A stretch of 64,000 bases of DNA from contig JASANG010000119.1 in the NCBI GenBank assembly GCA_030248215.1, positions 1 through 64,000 on the forward strand. The letters are read 5' to 3'. Each line of letters opens with the position of its first letter. Within the stretch, counting starts at the first letter, position 1. The notes beneath the pieces were generated by a model. It was not told where the DNA came from and did no database searches. It saw only the letters and a program-made list of their open reading frames with translations. This document shows positions 49,051-60,422 of this stretch, in pieces. The position numbers were made by a program, and so were the translations under genes. The DNA comes from Enoplolaimus lenunculus. Lineage: Eukaryota; Nematoda; Enoplea; Enoplida; Thoracostomopsidae.

Positions 49051-49297
49051 GTGTCACCAGTTTACGTAAAGTTTAGCTTATGTGTGCTTCGAAAACTGAA
49101 TCGGTGTAGATAAACACTGGAACGTGATAGCGTAGCAATAATTCGTTTATGGTCTCGGCTCGAATTTGCTTGATCTTGCCCGTCTGGTTAAAGGTTTTGT
49201 TTTAGTGGGACAGATTTCGAAAGCATAATTAATTAAGGAAACTTATACGCAGTGTAGAACAGAGGTCTGGACGAGGAAACAGTCATTTTTTCATCTC

Positions 49298-49575
49298 GGC
49301 CCATGTATTAAAGATCAGGGGCGGCAAATTTTTTTTACTTGGGCTTAGGCTCAGGCTTAGGCTTAGGAATATGCTCATTCTTACGCTTAGGCTTTAGGCC
49401 GAGGCTTAGGCTTTAGGCTTAGGGATATGCTTATTCTTACGCTTACGCATAGGCTTATGATTAGACTTAGGCTTAGGAATATCCTCATTCTTACGCTTAC
49501 GCATAGGCTTATGATTAGACTTAGGCTTAGGAATATGCTTATAATACTGTTCCGCCTCTGTTCTTTAAATTGGCC
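49298..49575 (+). mobile_element. TTAGGC-family element with internally duplicated tracts
   Basis: Starts GGCCCATGTATTAAAGATCA and ends CTGTTCTTTAAATTGGCC. The stretch GCTTACGCATAGGCTTATG and its TTAGGC neighbours appear twice in tandem (49435-49480 and 49490-49535). Confidence 0.75.
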
Positions 49576-49631
49576 GAAAACTCTATCTTTAAATTTTCAG
49601 GTTAAAGGTTTCTTTAGGTATGCAGTTTTCT

Positions 49632-49786
49632 GCCCATGTAAAGAACAGGGCCGGAACATTTTCCTGCACGGCTGTAATAGAGTCAGCTTGACTTTAGATT
49701 AACTTTTTTGCTTAGGCTTTAGGCTTAGGCTTAGGCTTAGGAATATGCTTAAAATACTGTTCCGCTCCTGTTCTATATATGTGCCC
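49632..49786 (+). mobile_element. TTAGGC-family element
   Basis: GCCCATGTAAAGAACAGGG start; four consecutive TTAGGC-type units; end CTGTTCTATATATGTGCCC. First of three copies packed within 1.4 kb with 49859-50025 and 50869-51028. Confidence 0.8.
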
Positions 49787-49858
49787 AGTTTTCTAACGTA
49801 TTATTAATTGCAAAAACTTTACTTGCATACAACAAAAGTAGCACGTAGCAAGTAATTT

Positions 49859-50025
49859 GCCCAATGTATGGGACAGGGCGGTAAAACAGTAGTATGAAGC
49901 ATATTCCTATGCTTAAGCCTAAGCGTAACAATGAGCTTGTTAAGCAAAACAATTGGTCGATAGCTTAAGCTTACTCCTATTACAGGTCCGCAGAAAAACG
50001 TACCACCCATAATCTTTACTTGGAC
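49859..50025 (-). mobile_element. TTAGGC-family element, reverse orientation
   Basis: GCCCAATGTATGGGACAGGG start, few repeat units left, end CCCATAATCTTTACTTGGAC. Confidence 0.65.
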
Positions 50026-50044
50026 AATTAATTTTTTTATAATT

Positions 50045-50400
50045 ATATAATGTTTTCTGCAATGTATAATACCCAGTGGATGTGTTGCATAGACATAACT
50101 TATGTTGGCCTCTGACTTAAAACGAATTTATAGTTCTTAAGTCAAGAAAGAAACCTAACTTTATGAATCAAAATTTTGTTAAATTCGCAGCCCCTGGATC
50201 AACCCATGATCTTTTCTTGGACCAGTGATGCTCTATAATGAATCTTTTCTGAATATAAGATACACTGCGACAGTGTTGCGGGGACATGGCTGATGTCGAC
50301 CTCTGACTTTTAAAACGATTTTGGACTTTAGTCAAGAAACAGACTAAACTTTATGAGTCTAAATTTTCAATAAAACGGCAACCCCAGTAGGTGCGAACTG
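50045..50400. repeat. Two diverged direct repeats of about 180 bp
   Basis: Both halves contain GTGTTGC...GACATGGCTGATGTCGACC-like, CCTCTGACTT, AGTCAAGAAA and CTAAACTTTATGA in order (50075-50215 and 50265-50395). Their ends resemble the GGCTGGGTTG element at 14273. Confidence 0.6.
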
Positions 50401-50868
50401 TCCTATTTCAAAGCTTTCACTAATCGCTCAAAATTAGCACATACATCTACAATTATTGATGGTTTGGCTAAGTTTCGTTTGGAAGACCTCCGACTCAAGT
50501 CAAAACTGCTAAACTGAAACAAAATCTTGACTTAAGTTGGAATTCGATTTCAGTCATGTACCTATTACCCATCCTGTTTATAAGAAAAATTGCTTCTTCT
50601 ATGTGCTTCTCAAACTTAGGAAATTGATTTTTGCATCGTGTGAAAATTATTGTCTTAAGTTGTTTTATGGATCAAGTGTAAATATGAGCGAGTAAAAACC
50701 GTTGTCCGAAATTACCGAAATTCATCCAAAATCTTAAAAATTTCGATGCATCCGTCATTGTTTCTTTAATATTTTCGTGATTTGTTTTTCGTAGAAGTGT
50801 AACGCGGAGTTTGCGGCAAGTAACAAACAATTATCTTATCACTCGTAAAGGTGTACTACTGAACCTGT

Positions 50869-51028
50869 GGCCCATGTAAAGATCAGGGGCTGAACGTTTT
50901 TCTGTGGGACTGCAATAGAGTAAGCTTAAGCTTTAGACTAAATTTTTGCTTGGCTTAGAGTTAGACTTAGGCTTAGGCTAAGGAATATGCTTATAATACT
51001 GTACCGCCCCTGTTCTTTACGTTTGGCC
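50869..51028 (+). mobile_element. TTAGGC-family element, well preserved
   Basis: GGCCCATGTAAAGATCAGGG at the left and, inverted, GGCCAAACGTAAAGAACAGG at the right. 160 bp. This copy best shows the family's terminal inverted repeat. Confidence 0.82.
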
Positions 51029-52318
51029 GAACCTGTGAAACATCACAATGATGCTATTTTAGTATTTCACGCGACGCAAGATAGTTTGAACATTTCGTTT
51101 CTGAATTTGTTAAGATTGTGTCGAAACTATACGGTTACAACGTTTTTGACGGACCATTGCCCCTGTTCCATCATTGAAACCACCATTACCAATTAAATAG
51201 CTAGGTTTCAAGCTTACCTTTTTCTGCGAAATAACCCTTTTAATAACGCTATCAAAAAAATATTAACACGCGCAGAGATAACAATTAAATTTTAAATTAC
51301 ACCCAAACCTAATTTAAAAATATAGCAAACGCACCCAAATATAAATATATAAAGATAAATATATATAAATATATATATTATATATATATTTATTTATATA
51401 TTTATATATATTTATATATAAGCATACAGAAACTTTGTATTTATAGAGGAGTGCACCGTCAAAAACGACAAAAAATTTAGCTTTTAAATTATTAAAATTA
51501 ACAAATTATTAATCATAATTCGAAATATAGTGTTTCTACCGGTACCGGACAAAAATGAGTTTACGCTGCTGGCATGCCCCTAACGCCACCTCGGTCAACC
51601 CCCTGAATGATCGTAGTGCCCCAATCAGGTGCGCGACACCCGTGACTAAGTTTTAAATAAGGCTTCAGGTTCGTCTATGTGACTAAAATAATAAACAATA
51701 CAGGTTTCTGTGGTATCTTTCCAACAAAGCCATCAATTTTAAAAAATGCAATTAGCAATAGAACATCGGTTTAAACGGGCTAACGACGTGTAAAATGCAC
51801 AATACATCCGATTGTGCCGGTCATAAAACTAGCGACAACCAGGTAAAAAAGACGGGGGCACGTGGTACGCGTAATGGTGTCGAAAAGAGTTTTCTAAAAT
51901 ACGTTTAGTTCAGAGAAAGTGATTTGCATACAAACTTATATATTTACAATGATAGTGGATATCTTCCAAACCAGAATTCGTAGTCCCATCCTTAGGGCAG
52001 AACCTTTAGATATTTCGTGAGGCATTCTCTAAATAGGTTTTACCAAAAATTAATGGTTAACTTGTTAAATATTTCAGTTTGTACCAGGGGCGTATAACCA
52101 GATTGTGGCAATGGGTGTTTATGGCTTCGAGCAATGACTTTGGTAAATATATTTCTGTTAATATACCTAAATGCTAGCTTGGGCTAATATACTTAAAAAA
52201 CTATATATACTAAAATTGATGCGGCCCTTTTCAAACCAAAATAATGTGTCTACGCAAAAATGGCATGGTCATCTGTTGTGTTAGGTTTAAATTGAAATTA
52301 GGTTTAGCAATTTTTTGC
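51029..52318. other. Intergenic, no gene seen
   Basis: The AT palindrome at 51340-51425 is the only structured part recognised. Confidence 0.45.
51340..51425. repeat. AT-only low-complexity palindrome
   Basis: ATATAAATATATATA and TATATTTATATATA blocks facing each other. Confidence 0.85.
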
Positions 52319-52660
52319 ACCAGTCAAAACGTTTTGCATTCGCTCGGCCACTATATATCAGGATAATCAAGGTAGCTGGGCCGGACCAAGAGGAACGTGT
52401 ATGAGCACCGGTCAACAACAGAAAATTGTTTATGATAAAATGGTAAAGTCCGCATCTTACTCATTTATGCATTTCTGATTTGAAACACACCAGCCAAAAC
52501 AATTTGCATTCTACCGTGCATTCGTTGAGGCACGATCAAGGTAGCTGGTGCGTATTAAGAGAGGTGACGGGGTAGCAAAAGACCGCATTTCACCATAAGA
52601 AAATTGTTTATGATAAAATGATAAACGCCGAACCTTAGTAAATTTTGCTTTTCTGATGCA
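52319..52660 (+). repeat. Diverged tandem duplication, 169-bp unit
   Basis: CACCAGTCAAAACGTTTTGC (52319) and CACCAGCCAAAACAATTTGC (52488) start the copies. AATCAAGGTAGCTGG and GAAAATTGTTTATGATAAAA recur at the same offset. Confidence 0.8.
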
Positions 52661-53224
52661 AAAATTGCGTCCTGTTTCTCGGTCGTAACGCTTTTTATAC
52701 TGAATACTGTTAGTACTGATGTCAAAATAATTTTTTGTAAAAAATTACTAGGTTTCCTCCCACGAGTTTTTAGCGTTTTACGCCCCGAGGATTGCGTTCG
52801 GCGTTTTGATCGCTCCGCCACCGAGTCGTTTCTGAGCCCTCGTCCAAAATTTACGAATTCACCGCCACTGCAACGTAGTTTGTGTCCAAAGGTAAACGGG
52901 TCACTTGTACACTTCGACTCGCTCTACAAGCTTAGTCGCTCTAAGCCTAAAGTATGGTCTAAGCTTGAAAGGTAAAGTAAACTAATTTGGTTTCCGGTGT
53001 CGTACGACCATTCCCATATTATGTCGCAAGGAAAAAATAGGCAAATAGTATATGTTAAACACAATCTGGTATAATAAAATAATGATTTATCTTACAGATA
53101 AGTAGTGACTTGTTATTTTTAAATCAAATTTAAAACTTGTGTAAAAACAAAATTTAGCTGTTCAACTGAAACGTTTCTAAACTTCTTCGTTTAGAAACAC
53201 CTCGCTCAAACGTTTGTTTCATAA

Positions 53225-53510
53225 TATAACTGTGGGTCATTTTAATTTTAGGATCGTCCAGGTTTCTGGTAAGACTGCAAAAGAGTAGGCTTAGATTTTA
53301 GACTATATTTTTTGCTTAGGCTTAGATTTATGTGTAGGCTTTAGGTTCAGGCTTAGGGCTTTAGGATCCTGGCTTAGGCTTTAGGTTCAGGCTTAGGTTT
53401 AGGCTTAAGATTATGATTTATCTTACGCGTGCAGTTCGGCTTAAATTTAGACTACGGCTTAGACTTTGGCTAGGGCATAGTCTTATGCTTATGTTTTAGG
53501 AAAAAATTTA
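53225..53510 (+). mobile_element. TTAGGC-family element just downstream of the GPCR gene
   Basis: The GGTTTCTGGTAAGACTGC and AAAGAGTAGGCTTAGATTTTA block is followed by a long array of TTAGGC and TTTAGG variants to 53500. The GPCR poly(A) signals lie at its edge. Confidence 0.65.
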
Positions 53511-53516
53511 TTTTAT

Positions 53517-53527
53517 TAAAAGTAAGA
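53517..53527 (-). terminator. Overlapping poly(A) signals of the GPCR gene
   Basis: The minus strand reads AATAAAATAAA, two overlapping AATAAA hexamers starting about 21 nt after the stop codon. This implies a very short 3' untranslated region. Confidence 0.65.
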
Positions 53528-53547
53528 TGTGTCAGCATTGTTCTGCG

Positions 53548-54805
53548 CTACAAATTTTTCTGCAACGTTATTTTCTTTGGAGACCTCAATGGAATGCCGT
53601 TTACCGGTGGTGTAACAGCCGAATACTTTTGTCCAACTGTCGATATACACCTTTTGATGTTGCCGCCCGATGGACTGAGTCCACCACCGCCCAGTGCACT
53701 GCTCTCGCTAGATGGACTTAGTTCTCCAGGTGGACTGAGTCCTTCCACAGGTACGTCCACCATTAACCTGTCGAATGTATCCAGGTTACAATTGCTACAA
53801 CTATCCAGTGAAGTCCATTGCCTTCGATTTTTATCCATTTGTTGCATCATAACACATCGTCCGAGCTTTCGTGACTGGCTTCGAGGGGCGTGCCCCACAT
53901 CGCCGCCTGGACGATACAGCACCCTGCGGTGACTGTAGCCACCCCTAGTGATGTCACTTTGAACACTAGGTGCAGTTGAATTCGACGAAGAATTGCTATA
54001 TCGGTGAGTTCCGCAAACAGGCGAATTACTCGATTGATAATAGTAAGCAATTTGTAACTTTTCACGAGTTACAGCAGATGTTTTATTCTGACATTGGAGA
54101 GCCATGATAGAAGGGCTATTTGAATGGCAAGTTAGAGTTTCACCACCTACCATGGCGTACGTGTACCCAGCGCTGCTACCGTTTATGAATATTGACTCAG
54201 CACCAGGATGTCGGCAACTACAAAGGCGTACAAGTAGGCCGGGAAGTTCAAAGAAACGACTTCTAAACGTGGGAAGGCATAAAATATAAATTAACGGGTT
54301 TACAGTTGCTGATAAGTAAGTAAATGCGTTCAAAATAATTTGAATTGTCATTGGTACGCGAGGTACATGGGTGTAACTTAAAATATACAACAGTTGAATC
54401 GGTGAATAGCAAATGAAATATGAAATTAAACAAATCGCCAAAGTTTTAATGACATTTCGACGCTTTTTAAGCACAGAATTCGCCGCAATTGACGAATCAC
54501 TTTTAGGATTGGTTGACGCTACTAAATTGACTGTTTGCTGTTCTGACAGTGTCAGTGTATTTTTAATATGAATTATTGTAAACAAAATCGCCGGTAATGT
54601 GTAATAGAGTAAAAATTGAAACAGTCTATAACTTCGCCACCACCAAGTAACGTGTAAGTAGCATACATTGCTCAACAGGGTATTGTTTTCCGCCAAAGGT
54701 AACGCGCAAACGAACGCTATTATCCAAATTGACGTGAGTCCGACTAATACACGCGATTTTGTGCTGATAAGACGAGCGCGGATTGGGTAATTGATGACGA
54801 TAAAG
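53548..54805 (-). CDS. GPCR exon 2: TM4-7 and cytoplasmic tail
   Basis: The exon has 1258 nt, entered after the acceptor ATATTTCAG and closed by TAG. TM4 is about 158-178, TM5 about 200-222, TM6 about 258-284 and TM7 about 293-316. The first 36 residues of this exon lie upstream of the first possible internal start, and they supply TM4 and its Trp, so the splice is needed for a full receptor. The tail holds Cys residues soon after TM7 (LCSCRH), possible palmitoylation sites, and a run of LSPPGE/LSPSSE/LSPSGG motifs near residues 500-530. Confidence 0.87.
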
Positions 54806-56268
54806 CTGAAATATACTAAAAGTCACAGGTACTCATTTCTTGCATAAATATTTTTTATTTCATCTTAAATATTGGCCCGTATTCTCAAATGTGTTATACG
54901 CAGCTATTATCAGTTGATGATAGATCTTGTAACATGCAAATTAGCATATGGTGAGGTTCGAAATGTGGCAACCTTTTCGTAGTTGCTGGAAACGATACAC
55001 CATCCACTATTAGCTAAAGTTATCTGAGCGGACATTACAGCATATTTTGGTATCGCTTAACGGACACATTGGAGTATCTAAAAATCGTCTGACATTTTAC
55101 GTACAGGACGAACCCAGCGTAATGTTGGACTGTAATCAAGAACTCGGAGCCTCAAGCGGTCAACAACTTGTGTAAATGTGAAGCTTTGCACAATTTTTAT
55201 TATCGTTTGTTTTCAACTATATAAATTGAGGAATTTGACCATGAAGTTTTCTTTTGAACAGCACCGAAGGCAATAGTTTTCAAAAATTAAATAAATTATA
55301 AATAACAACTTTGTGAGCGAAGCGAGCGAAAACTTAGGCGTAATTTTTGTATCTAATGTAACTTATGACACAGGTATAAGTTTCGATTGAATGGGGGGGG
55401 GCGGGGCGGGAGCGGCCAGTCGCCACCTCTCGGTACGCCCCTGCTACCAGTTCTTGATGAAATTAGCAAATCCGAATACAGGGTAAGCCAGTAAGCTAAT
55501 AATAACCAGGCCCATAGCTTTAGGTTGGCCAGTGAGACTCAGCCTCCCACCCCCCCCCGAACAATTTTACCCCACATAGATTATTTTCAACCTTTCTTGT
55601 ATGTCATAGAAAACCCTTATACGCACCTCCGGAAAAATATTTAGTTCCTCCTAGCAATGTGAGCTGGTTACCGGCATGTTAATAAATCTATTTTTGTGCA
55701 TCTTCCAAAGCGCAATCCATCATCCAGCCCCGCGGTGTTTAGGAAATAGAATCAAAAATTTCAGGTGGAACATGGTAAAATTTCGCAGCCTCACAAGCGA
55801 AACTAAAGGTTTTCCAGGTTCAGGCTTGCTGTCAAGGCAAACTTACCGTTCAATACAAATTGCAATCTGCAATAATACTGACGCATACAACGCAAACACT
55901 TCTACACACCGTAACACTTTACAGCCGATATTACCCAAATACCAACATCCGGTGAACAACGATACAATATCCGGTACGCACGACACGACATTCAACGCGT
56001 CAGCAACGGCCATTTCCAGTAAAATAATATTCATTGTTGATTTTCGCAATTTCCGATCGTATACAATTACGAAAATAACAAAACTATTACCAAATACGCC
56101 CACAGTTCCTATCAGAGCGTAAATCGTAGGAAAAACTATCCATTCAACTGGTGAGAACGGTAACGGGGCACAGGTTAAGTTGAACGCAAGTTGAGCACCG
56201 AGTCCGGAGCGAGTTGCATTTAATGAGTCTTCAAAGCCGGCATCGGTTGAGTTAAGTGATGGCGTCAT
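53548..56268 (-). CDS. Class A G-protein-coupled receptor, probable peptide receptor, 559 residues (whole gene)
   Basis: Two exons, 56268-55847 and 54805-53548, join in phase 2 to 1680 nt including the stop. The receptor shows N61 in TM1 (GN), D90 in TM2 (LEMAVAD), C116 paired with C189, E140-R141-F142 at the end of TM3 in place of DRY, W168 in TM4, P212 in TM5, P276 in TM6 (CYSP in place of CWxP) and NPLIY at 310-314. Three N-glycosylation sites lie before TM1 (N6, N17, N30). The YPIRARLISTKSR second loop and basic third loop (KKRR) are common in neuropeptide receptors coupling to G proteins. No ligand can be named. The cytoplasmic tail of about 240 residues is long and Ser/Pro/Gly-rich. Amine receptors are less likely, because TM3 lacks the expected Asp. 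Family call firm; subtype open. Confidence 0.9.
54806..55846 (-). other. GPCR intron
   Basis: A 1041-bp intron between TM3 and TM4. It holds one end of the ATTCTCAAATG family (from about 54875), a G-run on the plus strand at 55391-55410, and a minus-strand copy of the CTCACCTTGCTAGG-box family at about 55530-55672. The intron therefore carries three unrelated repeats and no other coding signal. Confidence 0.8.
55530..55672 (-). repeat. CTCACCTTGCTAGG-box element inside the GPCR intron
   Basis: Reverse copy with AACCTTTCTTGTATGTCATA and CTAGCAATGTGAGCTGG. Confidence 0.7.
55847..56268 (-). CDS. GPCR exon 1: N-terminus and TM1-3
   Basis: The exon has 422 nt from ATG at 56268-56266, ending two bases into Arg141. 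The donor is GTAAGT at 55841-55846. It covers a short glycosylated N-terminus, TM1 (about 46-70), TM2 (about 78-98) and TM3 (about 113-141) with Cys116. An in-frame TAA lies about 40 nt upstream of the ATG, which supports the start. Confidence 0.87.
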
Positions 56269-56284
56269 AGTTGGATCAGGTAGG

Positions 56285-57300
56285 TTATAGAGTACAAGCT
56301 TTGATCGAGGTTAAAGCTGAGCTGTCGGAGCGTAACGTTGGGTTTGGAGAGGAAGGTTTAAGGGTTCTGGTTTGACTAGAGCTGTTGTAAACGTGTTTGA
56401 TTGAGTTCAAACTTCGGTTGAAAATGCTTGTATTATTGTCTTTAAGCTGATGTTTTAGTTGAGTTAAATCTGCGCACGCTGACGAATCGGGGATGTTTAT
56501 GTTGAGTTGAATGTTGAGCAAGAAAAAAAGTTAGTTTAATCGAGCTAAAATTGACAATTATCGAAGCGTTTTCCTCGTTGAATTGAACCAAGATTAATGA
56601 AAATTGGGCTTGATTGAGTTCAAATATGACTGGTTCGGAAGAATTTGGCCAAGTTGAAATTGAATAAATAAATAAATAAATAGCATGATTTTAACACAGC
56701 AATAAATATTAGTTCAACCTCAAATCAACGGATATTGGAGGTTTTTCTGGTTGAACTAAACGAAGGTTATTGGCTTCGGTTGAGTTGAAATAGGAGCGGT
56801 TAAAAGGAGTTTGGCTACGTTGAAGCTGCGAAATTAAGCTGTTCAGCGCTTGGAAAATGATTGGTTGAGCTAAATTTCAATGTCGATTGAAGCGCTTGTT
56901 TTGGTACCATTGAAGCAGGGTGAATGATTGCGAAGTTTGGACGAATTGAAATCGCTGTTGTAAACAGTTTGGCTAAACTGAAAGGTTTTTTTGTTCCAGT
57001 TGAACTCACAGATTGAGAAATTTTGGCGTTGCATTGAATCCGGTTGTTTATTTTTTAGTTAAGTATGATTTTGTCATACTAATATTAATAACTGCTATAT
57101 TGAAACTATTAAATATTTGTCGGTGAAATATTCAAGCAGCTTGAAAAACAAATCAAATTTAGCATTAAACGACATAGATTCATAAGAATAGACGAACCAT
57201 GAAAAAACGTATTTGAAAAAATATTATACGATATTTTATGTGCCAATGATGTACAGGTTGCAAATCTAATTTCAATGAAGAGTTGACATTTTCGGCAAGC
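56285..57300. other. Upstream flank of the GPCR gene, with GTTGAGTTGAA words
   Basis: From about 56380 to 57010 the plus strand is rich in degenerate TTGAGTT / GTTGAATT words at irregular spacing, plus an AAAT microsatellite at 56665-56682. It looks like a decayed minisatellite. Upstream non-coding exons of the receptor may lie here but none can be fixed. Confidence 0.45.
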
Positions 57301-57591
57301 ATAGGTTTTCAAGTCTACGCCTAAGTCTCAGCGTCAGGATAAACTATACCTTAAGGTTAAGTCTAAGCCTAAACAAAAAATTAGTCCAAAACTTGGTCGA
57401 CCATATTCTATATAGCAGATACCGACAATTTTTTTGCTTTGTGACCATTGTTACTTCAGATCGGCAGTTTCACAGTTCGCTTGTTATTGCTTGCTTACAA
57501 AGGAAACACCGTCTACACCGCTGAAAAGGTGCATAATATCAGAACGAAACTACAAACCGTTGCATTTTTCTTCAAAATTCTACGTGATTGC

Positions 57592-57735
57592 AGTACAGTA
57601 AAAGCTTAAGCTTTAGACTAGGCTTAGGCTTACGCTTAGGTATATGCTTATTCTTACGCTTAGACTTTTAGCCTTAGGTGTAGGCTTAGGCTTAGCAATA
57701 TGCTTATACTACGGCATTGCTGTATACAGTGGCTA
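57592..57735 (+). mobile_element. TTAGGC-family remnant
   Basis: AAAGCTTAAGCTTTAGACTA block and several TTAGGC units; ends near CTGTATACAGTGGC. A second, reversed remnant lies at about 57303-57420. Confidence 0.55.
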
Positions 57736-58194
57736 AAACTTATTTACGTGATATTTTCAAAATTTGCCTCCAAGTTCAACGCTGACCTTAAAATGTTTTG
57801 TTATACATTGGACCTGCGCAAGCTACGGACATCTATATATTCTTTGTCTAAAATTCACACTATGGTACTCGCGTATTTCGACGAGTTTAACCAGACAAGG
57901 AACCAATAATACTAAACGATGATAGTACCTAATAGAGTTTTTGTATAAAGCTAAAACATACCACACTTCCAGACCGATAAAATATTATTTCTATAAAAGA
58001 AAGCGGTCAGGGATGTAATCAAAATTTCGTTTCGGAAGGGTATAAATTTCACGCAAAAAATTTTGCAAATCAAGCGTAGCAAGCAAGAAAATATGTGCCG
58101 GCTAAAATCGCATAATGTGACATTAGCCTGTTATTAGTACCTGTTTCCGTATTATAAGAGAAATTTCTAGAGGTGACAGATTTTCGTTCTACCC

Positions 58195-58345
58195 GGACCC
58201 GCAGCCAAAAGGTGGTTAGGGGGTGTCAACCTTCTCTGAAAAAATTTTGACTTTCCACGAAAATTTTCCACCTTGCTGGAAGTAAGCAATTGTATGCCCG
58301 TCCAGAAAAACTTTTAGCCCAGCAAGGTGAGCTGACTACCATCCT
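58195..58345 (-). repeat. CTCACCTTGCTAGG-box element
   Basis: Reverse copy ending AGCAAGGTGAGCTGACTACC, starting near CCGCAGCCAAAAGGTGG. Confidence 0.7.
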
Positions 58346-59184
58346 GGTTCTACCTACAGCTGCATACGCCCCTAATACCGATAAAAGTATTTTAGAATAT
58401 TAAACCCGTGTGAGATAAAGAGTGGAAAAAATGTAAGTAAAACTTAGCATTCGATCTACTATAAACAAGCATAAAACGTTCGTTGACGATTTCTCAGACG
58501 GATAAACTGTCGTTTAATGTCAAATTTATTACAAATCATAAATTATAAATTAAATGCTTTAATGTGTTAGCTAGTCGTTTCGAAAAACAAAAGAATATAA
58601 AACAGAACAAACTGTGTATATACACACAAAATAATATTTCTGACATTTAAGAAAAAAATTTCAAACATTTAAGAAATATGATTAGCAAGGTACACACGAA
58701 ACAAATTTCAGTTACAAATGAAAAAAATTTTCCAAAAACAAAGTTTTGAAATAAAAACTGAAACTAAACAAATAAGCATTTCGTGTTATTTTAAGAAAAA
58801 TTGTCATAAATATCAAAAAACTTTTTCAGTTTTGTATCTGAAGATATGTTTCTGAATAAATTCAGAAATAATTTTTAATTTTTTTCATAGATTCTACAAC
58901 AAATTTTCATTTAAGATAGCTAAGCCAAAAATATAAAAATACGCTACAAACCAAAAATTTAAGGAAAAAGCATTGTGAAATATGTACCCTGTTAATGATA
59001 CTTATTTCAAAACAGACTGTTTCCAGGCCATCTCAAAAAGACACTGCTAATTGTAGTACGTATTTATTCAATAAATTTTATGTTAATGACCCTATTAAAC
59101 ACCTTTAAGGGAAGCAGAGATGTAGGAGATTCACGGACGTAGCCACAGGGGACGTTTGGGGGCAATGAACCCTAAATGACTTGT
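58346..59184. other. AT-rich intergenic DNA
   Basis: Poly(A)- and poly(T)-rich; many AAATTTC-type words between 58620 and 58980; no gene. Confidence 0.45.
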
Positions 59185-59752
59185 AAACCTTATTCACACA
59201 CGCAACTTTTTTGCGGCGAGAACTCGCAGCTGCAACATGCACGAATAACTTGCAGTTGGAAGTATTTGCACAGAAATATCATTTTCACTCCAAATCTCTA
59301 CAAAGAATAAATTGCAGCTGCATTTTCTCCGAATGAATTTGGAACAAAACTTCCAGCTGCAAGTTTCAACTGCAAAAAATGTCATGCGTGAAAAAAGGTT
59401 TTGTTCAAAATTTCTACTCCATAGATGTAAAGCTAGTCTTATGACCGTCGCTTTGGACCGCAAAATATTAATAAAATTTGGTATTTGTATTAAATCACAA
59501 TCTTTGACTAAATTCAAAAAGTTTGAATTAATTCAAGAAGCGTTCAACAACACAGGTCTCGACTGGTGAGTCAAAATGCTTGTATAATATAAATTACATT
59601 GACTGGCAACTGCTTTCATATACGCGAATTAATTTTAATACCACAAAAGTTTTATAAAGCATTTGCAGCTGCGAAAACTTCACTGAGTTTGCACATGCTA
59701 GTTGCACGTGCAAGTTTTTGCTGCAAAAATTTGTCCGTGTGAATATGGCTTT
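59185..59752. mobile_element. Inverted-repeat element with GCAACTTTTTTGC ends
   Basis: AAACCTTATTCACACACGCA and inverted AAAGCCATATTCACACGGAC pair over about 55 bp. The body repeats GCAGCTGCAA words. Open frames on both strands here are by-products of the symmetric words. A partial relative lies at 45930-46080. Confidence 0.7.
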
Positions 59753-59944
59753 AAAACATTCATTTTTAACCCATAAACAAATCCACTCTAAATCAAAATT
59801 ACATGGCTGCTACCAAACTCTGAGTTGAAGGATCAGCTTATTTTCAGGAGGCACCAAAAATTTCTGATCTGGTTTACGTCAAAATTCAAACCAAAATTTG
59901 TGAGCATTTTTATACTCATTTTGCTGTTGTCTTTTTTAGTTAAA

Positions 59945-60083
59945 AGCCACATCAAAAACCTAAGCAAATCTATTCAGGTCCTAAGCTTAAAACTAAGTCC
60001 TAAGCTTGGGTGGACTTAAGCAAAAGGTTACCATATTACACTCCCGCCAAAAAAGTCGTTCGACCCTCAAAGTAACATGGGCC
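59945..60083 (-). mobile_element. TTAGGC-family remnant
   Basis: CCTAAGC units, AAGCAAAAGGTTACCATATTA block, and the terminal CTCAAAGTAACATGGGCC, the subtype found at 3517-3699. Confidence 0.55.
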
Positions 60084-60422
60084 ATTTCATTCTTGACAGC
60101 GGCAATTTATTCCTTGCATGTCTACACCAGATGTTTTACTAATATAGTAGTAATTTATTAAACACGAAATTCTAGGAACAATCTACAGATTTTAGTTTAA
60201 AACTCACAAAACGCACATACTGTCAGAAACTTAAAGTTAAATTCAGGCGACGTAATTGTCAACTGCTACAATATCATTTGAATTACTTTGACAAAAATTA
60301 TTTGTTAAACAACTTTTAAGCAATTAAACTATGCAAAACGAGTCTTGAATCTTTTTATGATAAAAGCCAACTTCTAAGTACTGGACTATTTTTGGCACAC
60401 TCATAAATTAACATGCCTCCTA

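Noticed and set aside
59194-59569. Overlapping frames of 85 and 107 codons on both strands
   Set aside because: They arise from the symmetric GCAGCTGCAA words of the element at 59185-59752.
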